Shown piece after piece: positions 1 to 5,823 of a stretch of 10,371 nucleotides of DNA. How positions within the stretch are numbered: the first letter of the stretch is position 1; each line of letters begins with the position of its first letter. The stretch covers positions 1 through 10,371 of the forward strand of contig JBLNDI010000022.1 of assembly GCA_050261495.1 (NCBI GenBank). The letters run 5' to 3'. The translations under genes were made by a program, and so were the position numbers. The notes under the pieces were generated by a model. The model did no database searches and was not told where the DNA came from. It worked only from the letters and a program-made list of their open reading frames with translations. Origin of the DNA: JBMNKL01 sp050261495 (lineage in GTDB: Bacteria > Bacillota > Clostridia > Acetivibrionales > DTU013).

Positions 1-2
1 CC

Positions 3-914
3 GTGGCAAAGCTTAAAAGACTCGGATTGCTTGAGCCCAATGCCTATGAGTTTAGGGAGAGTAACGGAAAACAAGCCGATTATGCCCCCCAATCCGAGCC
101 AGGGCATGATTTGGAATATCATTCCAGAAATGATACCGAAAATGATTTCGGAAATGATTTTAAAAATGGTTTCGTAAATGTTTTCGGCTATGGTTCCGGA
201 AATTATTCCGGTGGTAATTCCGGTTACGATCCCGAACAAAATTACATTCAAGCCCGAAAAGAGGAAGCTATCCGTATTGTAGATGCATTAAAGGTAAAAA
301 TGAACATACATGGTGACCGCGTCCTGGAGCTTCCGAACAAGGTGCTGAACAAAATACTATTTGATTCAAAAACTGAGCCATGGTGGATTTATGTCAATGC
401 GTTAAGCAATTATGTGAGCTGGATATATTCGCATTCGATTGATGTAGCCATTATTTCTCTGGTAATAGCCAAAGAACTGGGATATGGCGAAAAAGATCTG
501 TGGAATATCGGGTTGGGCGCTTTTTTTCATGATGTGGGTGAATTATTGGTACCAAGGGACATATTGGAAAGACCAAAGGGGCTTGATGCTTGGGAAATGG
601 CTTATTTGCGGCAGCATTGCGAATTAGGCATGGTTTCTCTTGAACCGTTTTGCCTTGCAAAAGAATGTACGGATATTGTCATTCAGCATCATGAGCGTCT
701 TGACGGAAGCGGTTATCCGCGCGGACTAAAAGGTTCTGAAATAAGCCGCAATGCAAGGATTGTAATAGTTGCGGATGCTTTTGACGCAATTACGTCCAGA
801 CGCCCATACAGGGAGTCGAAGGATGTGGACAGCGCCATAAAGATACTCAGGGAGGAAGAAGGCGCCAAATACCCGCAGGATTTGGTTTCTTTGCTGGAAG
901 CAATAATGAAATAA
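3..914 (+). CDS. HD-GYP domain protein (putative cyclic-di-GMP phosphodiesterase), possibly 5'-partial
   Basis: The reading frame is open from the window edge. The first possible start is the GTG at base 3, with no visible ribosome binding site, so the true start may lie outside the window. Residues about 125-303 form an HD-GYP domain: HSIDVA (His144), HDVGE (176-180), His205, HHE (229-231), GSGYP (235-239) and the VADAFDAIT...RPYR tail. Family members hydrolyse cyclic di-GMP in the cytosol using a metal centre bound by these His and Asp residues. Two departures are visible: the usual HDxGK lysine is Glu180, and the usual C-terminal G..FDP is GAKYPQ. Activity may therefore be altered. Residues about 38-78 are an Asn/Gly/Phe/Ser-rich tetrapeptide repeat coded by a 12-bp DNA repeat; no sensor domain is recognisable in the N-terminal third. 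The domain call is secure; catalytic competence is not. Confidence 0.85.
   Translation: MAKLKRLGLLEPNAYEFRESNGKQADYAPQSEPGHDLEYHSRNDTENDFGNDFKNGFVNVFGYGSGNYSGGNSGYDPEQNYIQARKEEAIRIVDALKVKMNIHGDRVLELPNKVLNKILFDSKTEPWWIYVNALSNYVSWIYSHSIDVAIISLVIAKELGYGEKDLWNIGLGAFFHDVGELLVPRDILERPKGLDAWEMAYLRQHCELGMVSLEPFCLAKECTDIVIQHHERLDGSGYPRGLKGSEISRNARIVIVADAFDAITSRRPYRESKDVDSAIKILREEEGAKYPQDLVSLLEAIMK
115..234 (+). repeat. Degenerate 12-bp tandem repeat inside the HD-GYP gene, about 10 units
   Basis: Ten consecutive 12-nt units can be laid out without gaps from 115 to 234, for example AAAATGATTTCG (139-150), GAAATGATTTTA (151-162), AAAATGGTTTCG (163-174) and TAAATGTTTTCG (175-186). The 3' end of the unit (TTCCG/TTTCG) is best kept. 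Because 12 is a multiple of 3 the array stays in frame and encodes xNDF/xNxS-like tetrapeptides (ENDF, GNDF, KNGF, VNVF, GNYS). It probably forms a flexible linker ahead of the HD-GYP domain and could vary in copy number between strains. Confidence 0.8.
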
Positions 915-931
915 TACGTCCGGCTTGGATA

Positions 932-960
932 TGGACAATAAACAGGTTATTAAATATAAT
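932..960 (+). promoter_or_regulatory. Sigma-A-like promoter for the rsmF-like gene
   Basis: TGGACA (932-937, five of six matches to TTGACA), a 17-nt spacer and a perfect TATAAT (955-960). The predicted start of transcription is near 967, giving a leader of about 88 nt. That leader holds two small hairpins: CGGCT/AGCCG (992-1007) and ATCCGG-TTGAG-CCGGAT (1025-1041). The second lies just upstream of the weak GGGG ribosome binding site (1044-1047). Neither is followed by a T-run, so they are not terminators. Confidence 0.65.
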
Positions 961-1054
961 TAACTTTAAAACTATGTAAAAAATATATTTACGGCTGTGA
1001 AAAGCCGACTTGGCGAAGCATGGAATCCGGTTGAGCCGGATATGGGGTTGACGG

Positions 1055-2557
1055 ATGAAGCTGCCGGATGCTTTTAAAGAAAAAATGAAAAAACTGCTCG
1101 GCCAAAGCGAATATGAAGAATTGGCCGATGCCCTCCTGAACGGGCAAAGACAGCATGGACTTCGCATAAACACGCTAAAAGTAAGCGTGGAGGAATTCAT
1201 CAAGCTGTCGCCTTTCCGCCTGGAGCCTGTACCATGGGCCGCCGGCGGCTTTTATATTTCCGGGGAAGATATGCCGGGCAAGCATGCGTATTACCACGCA
1301 GGGCTGTACTATATACAGGAGCCGAGCGCCATGCTGCCGGCGCAGGCGCTTGACGCGAGACCCGGGGAAAAGGTATTGGACCTGTGCGCCGCCCCGGGAG
1401 GTAAATCGGTGCAGATCGCGACGGCGATGCAGGGCAAGGGCTTGCTGTTTTCCAATGACATAAGCGCCGAAAGGGTAAAGGCGCTTGTGAAGAACATGGA
1501 GCTTTGCGGGGTGAGAAACGTCGTAGTGCTAAACGAAGATCCTGAAAGGCTGGCGTCGCGCCTGGAAGGGTATTTCGACAGGGTGCTGGTGGATGCCCCG
1601 TGTTCCGGTGAAGGCATGTTCAGAAAAGACGAAACGGCCGCCAGGAGTTGGGAGCGCTTCGGGCCGGAACACTGCGCGAGGCTGCAGGAGCAGATTCTGG
1701 ATTGCGCCCACCGGCTTTTGAAGCCGGGAGGAACGCTGGTTTATTCCACGTGTACGTTTTCGCCCGAGGAAAATGAAATGATGATTCTTAATTTTATGAA
1801 AAACCACGGCGGATACGGATTGGCGGATATACCGAAAGTCGCCGGCATCGAGGGCGGAAGACCGCAGTGGGCGGAAGGAAAAGCGATGTATTGGACGGAA
1901 AGCGGAACTGAAGGAGGTTGCACCTCGCCGGCGGGAAAAGAAGAGATTGGGATTTCACCAGCTGCAGGAGGGAGTATGGCCGATTTTGCACAGAGGATGG
2001 CAAGGCTCTGGCCCCACAGGCTCAGCGGAGAGGGGCATTTTGTCGCGAAGCTGGTTAAAAGGGGCATGAACCGTGCCGACGTTTGCAGCTGCGCCGGAGA
2101 AGCGCATGGGAAAGCATTCCCGCACGAGGAAGCAACTCCGTACGGGAAACTGCCGGAGAGCTTTCATGTTTTTGTAAATGAAAATCTGAACGGGATGCCG
2201 GACGGCGTATATTTGCTCAAGGGGAAGAACCTTTACCACCTCCCGGAGCCGCCGCCGCTGCTTGACGGGTTAAGAACCGCCAAGTTCGGATGGTTCCTCG
2301 GAACGTTCGACAACGGCAGGTTCGAACCGTCCCATTCCATGGCAACTGCTCTTGGCATGTCTTTTTTCAAAAGGACGGCAAACTTCGGCGCCGGGTCCCG
2401 GGAAGCAATAAGCTACCTGAAAGGCGAAACCCTGATGCTGGAAGGTGAGAAAGGCCTGACAGCGGTATGCGTGGATGGCTTTACGCTAGGCTGGGCGAAG
2501 CAAACGGGCGGAATGCTTAAAAACATGTACCCCAAGGGATGGAGGAAACTTAAATGA
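1055..2557 (+). CDS. rsmF: RsmF/YebU-type 16S rRNA m5C methyltransferase (RsmB/NOP family)
   Basis: A 500-residue SAM-dependent RNA cytosine-C5 methyltransferase of the cytosol. The N-terminal part matches the family start (MKLPDAFKEKM, then GLRINTLK). The catalytic domain shows YIQEPSAM (86-93), SAM motif I DLCAAPGGKS (109-118), motif IV DAPCSG with Cys183, and STCTF with the catalytic-type Cys233. The segment LWPHRLSGEGHFVAKL and the C-terminal 130 residues (VYLLKGKNLYHLP, LGWFLGTF, TLGWAKQ) are the RsmF-specific C-terminal domains that help bind rRNA. In E. coli RsmF methylates 16S C1407; the exact target here is inferred and could differ. The ATG at 1055 is the first start after an in-frame TGA at 1049; only a weak GGGG ribosome binding site precedes it. 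A promoter lies at 932-960. The 3' end overlaps the convergent S41 peptidase gene by 8 bp, so no terminator separates the two. Confidence 0.9.
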   Translation: MKLPDAFKEKMKKLLGQSEYEELADALLNGQRQHGLRINTLKVSVEEFIKLSPFRLEPVPWAAGGFYISGEDMPGKHAYYHAGLYYIQEPSAMLPAQALDARPGEKVLDLCAAPGGKSVQIATAMQGKGLLFSNDISAERVKALVKNMELCGVRNVVVLNEDPERLASRLEGYFDRVLVDAPCSGEGMFRKDETAARSWERFGPEHCARLQEQILDCAHRLLKPGGTLVYSTCTFSPEENEMMILNFMKNHGGYGLADIPKVAGIEGGRPQWAEGKAMYWTESGTEGGCTSPAGKEEIGISPAAGGSMADFAQRMARLWPHRLSGEGHFVAKLVKRGMNRADVCSCAGEAHGKAFPHEEATPYGKLPESFHVFVNENLNGMPDGVYLLKGKNLYHLPEPPPLLDGLRTAKFGWFLGTFDNGRFEPSHSMATALGMSFFKRTANFGAGSREAISYLKGETLMLEGEKGLTAVCVDGFTLGWAKQTGGMLKNMYPKGWRKLK

Positions 2558-3506
2558 TACGGTCAATCGCAAATTGCAGTATATCTTCGCCCTCGTACTC
2601 TATATCAGGTTCGATGCCGTTTCCGTGGATATTTACGCCTTTCGGCGTATACCATTCCAGTATTGTGGCCTTTACGGCGTAACCGTGCCGAAGCGGCAAC
2701 GTATACTGTCCTATGCCCTTGCCGAATGTTCTGGTCCCTATCAGTTCAACATTGTCAAGATTGTCGTTCAGCGCGGCTATCATGTTTTCGGAGGCGCTTG
2801 CCGTATTGTTGTTTTGCAGTATGATTATCTTATCGTATTTCAACGGCTGGTCCCTCCTGGAGCGGTAAACCTGCTCCATCCAGCGGAGGCGGTCGGTTGC
2901 AATCAGTGACTTTTTCGGGAGGAACATGCCAGATATATCCGCCATGACGGCAATATCGCCTCCCCTGTTGTCACGGAGGTCTATAATGATATTGCTCCTG
3001 CTTTCAAGCTTATCCATGTTTTTTTCCATGAATTGCAGCGTGTATTTTGAAAAGTTGGTAAGCTTCAGGTAAACCGTCCTGTCGTTCAGCATCGTGATTT
3101 CGGAGAGGGAAGCTTCTTCCTTTTCTTCCCGGCGTGTTTCCCTGAGAGCGGACGGGGTATAAAGGTACGTGTACCTGTCGCCTTTTTCCTCGCGTATCCT
3201 CCTGGTTACTATTGCTATCGCCAGGTTGTCGAACCTGTTGAAATACCTGCCGTTTGTGTCAATGCCGAGTTCCTTTTTATAAACCTCGTCCAATGTATCG
3301 GTGTAAATGTAACTGCTCGTGATGAAATGTTTAAACGCGAGGTAATCGTAGTTCAAGTACAGGTATAATGCGACAAGGGCTGTAAAAGCAACCAATATGC
3401 ACAATACGGCATGGTATTTTCTTTTATATTTTTTTAAAAGTTCGCCTTCGGTCGGCTGCGGTTTTTTTGAACGTCTTTCAACAGGTTTTTTCATAAGTCT
3501 TTTCAT
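2550..3506 (-). CDS. Membrane-anchored S41 (CtpA/Tsp-type) peptidase without a PDZ domain
   Basis: 318 residues. A basic cytosolic N-terminus (1-30) is followed by one membrane segment (about 31-51), so the rest should be outside the membrane. The S41 core has DLRDNRGGD (176-184), NTASASE with probable nucleophile Ser237, and TFGKG with Lys263 as the general base, matching the Ser-Lys dyad of tail-specific proteases. The tail GYAVKATILEWYTPKGVNIHGNGIEPDIE is typical. Family members usually carry a PDZ domain of about 80-90 residues between the helical N-terminal part (YLYTPSALR) and the core (TVYLKLTNF). Here only about 20 charged residues are present, so PDZ-mediated substrate gating is missing. 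The start ATG lies 7 nt after the ligase stop, with a GAGAG-type ribosome binding site inside the ligase's last codons. The two genes are thus probably co-transcribed and translationally coupled. Substrate unknown. Confidence 0.85.
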   Translation of the reverse strand: MKRLMKKPVERRSKKPQPTEGELLKKYKRKYHAVLCILVAFTALVALYLYLNYDYLAFKHFITSSYIYTDTLDEVYKKELGIDTNGRYFNRFDNLAIAIVTRRIREEKGDRYTYLYTPSALRETRREEKEEASLSEITMLNDRTVYLKLTNFSKYTLQFMEKNMDKLESRSNIIIDLRDNRGGDIAVMADISGMFLPKKSLIATDRLRWMEQVYRSRRDQPLKYDKIIILQNNNTASASENMIAALNDNLDNVELIGTRTFGKGIGQYTLPLRHGYAVKATILEWYTPKGVNIHGNGIEPDIEYEGEDILQFAIDRII

Positions 3507-3513
3507 AAATGCT

Positions 3514-5229
3514 TCAACTCTCTAAATACCTCTTGATTTTTCTTGTGGTAGTCTTGGCAAATTCCTCTTCCCGCAAGGTGAAATCCTTGACATACTTGTA
3601 AATAACAAGGCCCTTGTTTACCTCTTTTACTTCCTTTCGGATCAACTCGTAAATTTCCTCCGATGAGGGCTGCCTGCCGCCGAATTCAGCCTGTATGGCT
3701 TCCATATCGGGCACTATGGTGGCGGAGACCACTATATCGCCGTAAACGGGGTCGTCTTTCCCGTATACCATGCATTCCTTTATGAATCTGCTCTTGTTCA
3801 GCAGCGTTTCTATTTCTTCCGGGTAGATGTTTTTACCGTTCTTGGTCACGATAACGTTCTTTTTTCTTCCCGTAATATATACAAACTTGTCGTTGTCCAT
3901 ATAGCCCAGATCGCCCGTATGGAACCAACCGTCTTTCATCACCTTTTCCGTATTTTCCGGGTCTTCGTAGTAACCCAGCATAACGCTCGGGCCTTTTACG
4001 CAAATCTCGCCGATGCCGTCCGCACCCGGGTTGTCGATCCTGACTTCCAGGTTCGGAAGCGGCATTCCCGCAGATTCGTCCTTGAAGTCCACATCACGGT
4101 TCAACGTGACAATCGGGCTGCATTCCGTGAGGCCGTAGCCCTGGATGAAATGGATGCCGAATTGCCTGAATCCTTTCGACACCTCCGGATCAATGGCCGC
4201 CGCGCCACTGATCAGGAGCCTGATCCTGCCTCCGAGGTTGTCGTGTATTGGCGCGAATAGTTTCCTTGATATGTCGATCCCGAGACTCCTCAGGAAATCG
4301 CTCAGCTTGATGCCGAATTTCAGCTTTTTAAGCAGCTTTGGATGCTTTGACGCCTGTTCCCATATGCGGTTGTAAATTGCTTCGTAGATAAGGGGGACTG
4401 CCAGCATCACGGTGGCCCTGGATTCCTGGAGGTTTTTCTGTATGTGCCTCAGCCCTTCGCAATATGCGATTGAGGCGCCGCGGTAAATCGGGCACAGGAA
4501 TCCGCACGTGTTTTCATACGTGTGATGGAGCGGCAGCACTGAAAGAAAAACATCGTCGGGTGTGATATTTACCATGGAGCTCATTGCCATCAGGTTTTCG
4601 ACAATGTTCCTGTGACAGAGCATGACGGCCTTGGATTTGTCCGTGGTTGCCGACGTGAAAAGCAGTATGCTCAAGGCTCCGGTATCTATTTCCGCGTCGA
4701 CGAAGTCCCGGCATCCTTCTTCGAGCTTTTTTCTTCCGCTGTCAATAAGCGACTGGAACTGGATAAAACCGTTCTCGCCGCCATCCTGCGGGTCCATGTC
4801 TATATAGCGTTTTACAAAGCCGATGCGTTTCGAAATATTTACCACGTGATTCCGAGGGTTGCCGGAAAATATAACGGCGTCGGCTTTTGATCTTATAAGG
4901 AGGCTTTCGATTTCATTCTCAGGCAGTTCCTTGTCGAGAGGCACAACTATGCCTGTCCCGTTTACCGTTGCCATGTATGAAACCGCCCATTCATACCGGT
5001 TTTCGCCGATAATTGCAACTCTGCCGCCTTTCAGGCCGATATCGATCAATGCGGTACCCAGTGCGTCCACATCATCTTTAAACTTCCTGTATGTAATAGG
5101 TTCATATTTGTCGGACCCTTTTGGTTTATATAAAAACGCGGTTCTGTCGCTGAATAGTGCGGCGCTGGAGTCAAGAACTTCCTTTATGGATTTTACCTTC
5201 CGCACCTCGTACAGTGGTATATCTTTCAT
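3514..5229 (-). CDS. AMP-forming acyl-CoA ligase (long-chain fatty acid--CoA ligase type)
   Basis: 571 residues from the chosen ATG at 5229, which has GAGGTG 7 nt upstream. An upstream ATG at 5268 overlaps the predicted promoter -10 box and has no ribosome binding site, so it was rejected. The protein is an adenylate-forming enzyme that activates a carboxylate with ATP and joins it to CoA. Motifs: the phosphate-binding loop TSATTDKSKAVM (192-203), GYGLTE (364-369), TGDLGY (438-443), GRKKNVI (from 454) and the C-terminal lysine motif TTTRKIKRY (Lys564). The P-loop departs from the common TSGTTGxPKG: all three glycines are replaced. Layout, length and the LPLHHTYE segment resemble long-chain acyl-CoA synthetases. 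No membrane segment is evident. The S41 peptidase follows in the same transcription unit. Substrate chain length cannot be read from the sequence. Confidence 0.88.
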   Translation of the reverse strand: MKDIPLYEVRKVKSIKEVLDSSAALFSDRTAFLYKPKGSDKYEPITYRKFKDDVDALGTALIDIGLKGGRVAIIGENRYEWAVSYMATVNGTGIVVPLDKELPENEIESLLIRSKADAVIFSGNPRNHVVNISKRIGFVKRYIDMDPQDGGENGFIQFQSLIDSGRKKLEEGCRDFVDAEIDTGALSILLFTSATTDKSKAVMLCHRNIVENLMAMSSMVNITPDDVFLSVLPLHHTYENTCGFLCPIYRGASIAYCEGLRHIQKNLQESRATVMLAVPLIYEAIYNRIWEQASKHPKLLKKLKFGIKLSDFLRSLGIDISRKLFAPIHDNLGGRIRLLISGAAAIDPEVSKGFRQFGIHFIQGYGLTECSPIVTLNRDVDFKDESAGMPLPNLEVRIDNPGADGIGEICVKGPSVMLGYYEDPENTEKVMKDGWFHTGDLGYMDNDKFVYITGRKKNVIVTKNGKNIYPEEIETLLNKSRFIKECMVYGKDDPVYGDIVVSATIVPDMEAIQAEFGGRQPSSEEIYELIRKEVKEVNKGLVIYKYVKDFTLREEEFAKTTTRKIKRYLES

Positions 5230-5269
5230 TGCAAACACCTCGCAATAATTTGTTTGGGTTGTCCACATT

Positions 5270-5275
5270 ATTATA
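5270..5275 (-). promoter_or_regulatory. -10 box of the ligase/S41 peptidase operon promoter
   Basis: Read on the minus strand there is a perfect TATAAT 41 nt before the ligase start. Only an AT-rich, poor -35 is seen about 17 nt upstream. A start of transcription near 5263 would give a leader of about 34 nt and would exclude the alternative ATG at 5268, which supports the start at 5229. It lies downstream of the zinc-ribbon gene's terminator, so the operon appears independent of that gene. Confidence 0.45.
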
Positions 5276-5359
5276 TAACAATCGCCAGTTTTATAAAAGA
5301 AAATTAAGTAAAAAGGAATAACCGAGAGAAAAATTTGATTAAATAAACTTGAATAGACG

Positions 5360-5386
5360 AAAAAGGAGTCTTTCGACTCCTCTTTA
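5360..5386 (-). terminator. Intrinsic terminator of the zinc-ribbon gene
   Basis: Read on the minus strand, GGAGTC-GAAA-GACTCC forms a 6-bp GC-rich stem with a GAAA tetraloop. The stem is lengthened by A-T and G-T pairs and followed directly by TTTTT. It begins at the TAA stop codon of the zinc-ribbon gene, so the mRNA ends almost at the stop. The plus-strand version has only a short T-run after the stem. Confidence 0.85.
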
Positions 5387-5590
5387 CCATCTTCCTGATG
5401 AATTGTAGCTGCCCCTGGAAGAACCGCCGAAATTGCTGCCGTTTCTTCTTTGAGCCTTTCTGGCTTTCCTGCAGTCAGGGCACCTCTGCGGCTCGTTTTC
5501 GAATCCTTTTTCCTTGTAGAAAGCCTGCTCGCCTTCCGTGAATATGAATTCGCTGTTGCAGTCTTTGCAGATAAGCGTTTTGTCTGCCAT
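5384..5590 (-). CDS. Small zinc-ribbon protein (probable zinc-ribbon domain; often misnamed cytochrome c551)
   Basis: 68 residues. CKDC (8-11) and CPDC (37-40) make a four-cysteine zinc ribbon separated by FIFTEGEQAFYKEKGFENEPQR, the typical text of a small Firmicutes family. The family is sometimes mislabelled cytochrome c551, although no haem motif CxxCH is present. The C-terminal 20 residues (RRNGSNFGGSSRGSYNSSGRW) are Gly/Ser/Arg-rich like RNA-binding tails, so a nucleic-acid-binding role is a reasonable inference; the function is not known. The start ATG has a perfect AAGGAGGT 8 nt upstream. The gene is a stand-alone unit with its own promoter (5723-5751), a leader of about 126 nt and a terminator at its stop codon. 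The leader contains an exact anti-Shine-Dalgarno sequence, which suggests translational control. Confidence 0.85.
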   Translation of the reverse strand: MADKTLICKDCNSEFIFTEGEQAFYKEKGFENEPQRCPDCRKARKAQRRNGSNFGGSSRGSYNSSGRW

Positions 5591-5598
5591 TATTTTTT

Positions 5599-5669
5599 AC
5601 CTCCTTGACTAATTTGGATTTAACTGGTCTAGACTTATTACTCCATGCATCCAGATTAGATAAGGAGGT
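5599..5669 (-). promoter_or_regulatory. Leader inverted repeat that can sequester the zinc-ribbon Shine-Dalgarno
   Basis: In the minus-strand transcript, ACCTCCTT (5669-5662) is the exact complement of the Shine-Dalgarno AAGGAGGT (5606-5599). Pairing continues inward: CTAAT (5659-5655) with ATTAG (5613-5609), and TGGAT (5653-5649) with ATCCA (5619-5615), interrupted by a 2x2 and a 1x1 mismatch. In all 18 of 21 arm positions pair, with a 29-nt loop. On the plus strand, AAGGAGGT at 5662 has no start codon in the next 20 nt, so it is not a ribosome binding site itself. A 13-codon ORF (ATG at 5650, stop at 5609) lies in the loop but has no ribosome binding site. Confidence 0.65.
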
Positions 5670-5700
5670 TTCGGTCTATCAACAGATTAAATCATACTTT

Positions 5701-5716
5701 ATATCGTTTCCGATAT
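5701..5716 (-). promoter_or_regulatory. 5'-terminal hairpin of the zinc-ribbon mRNA
   Basis: ATATCG-GAAA-CGATAT is a perfect 6-bp stem with a GNRA-type GAAA tetraloop. The promoter's -10 box ends at 5723, so transcription should start at about 5716-5717, placing this hairpin at the very 5' end of the mRNA. Such end hairpins are known to protect bacterial mRNAs from decay; that role here is inferred. Confidence 0.55.
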
Positions 5717-5722
5717 GGGCAT

Positions 5723-5751
5723 ATTATATCACGGCGCAACCGGTATTACAA
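5723..5751 (-). promoter_or_regulatory. Sigma-A-like promoter of the zinc-ribbon gene
   Basis: On the minus strand: TTGTAA (5751-5746), a 17-nt spacer and a perfect TATAAT (5728-5723). It sits between the stop of the GH18 gene and the zinc-ribbon leader and faces the zinc-ribbon gene. Confidence 0.7.
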
Positions 5752-5768
5752 GCGAAAGAGGAAATATG

Positions 5769-5781
5769 CCGGCGATGCCGG
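5769..5781 (-). terminator. Weak terminator-like hairpin after the GH18 gene
   Basis: CCGGC-ATC-GCCGG on the minus strand, about 43 nt after the GH18 stop codon, is followed by a T/C-rich stretch (ATATTTCCTCTTTC) rather than a clean T-run. It may end or attenuate the GH18 transcript just before the zinc-ribbon promoter. The loop is tight and the tail poor, so the call is tentative. Confidence 0.3.
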
Positions 5782-5823
5782 TTCCCGGAAAGTATTGCCG
5801 CCATATTTCCCAACTCTCCGCCG

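Noticed and set aside
992..1041. Two small hairpins upstream of the rsmF-like gene as a riboswitch or attenuator
   Set aside because: The stems are only 5 and 6 bp, with no T-tract and no match to a riboswitch class that I recognise.
5230..5268. Upstream ATG at 5268 as the start of the acyl-CoA ligase
   Set aside because: No ribosome binding site, overlap with the -10 box, and the added residues do not resemble family N-termini; the ATG at 5229 has a good GAGGTG.
5662..5669. AAGGAGGT on the plus strand as a ribosome binding site of a plus-strand gene
   Set aside because: No ATG, GTG or TTG occurs in the next 20 nt. The sequence is better explained as the complement of the zinc-ribbon Shine-Dalgarno on the minus strand.
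5766..5782. Direct repeat ATGCCGGC/ATGCCGGT
   Set aside because: Only two 8-nt copies; it is accounted for by the small CCGGC hairpin after the GH18 gene.
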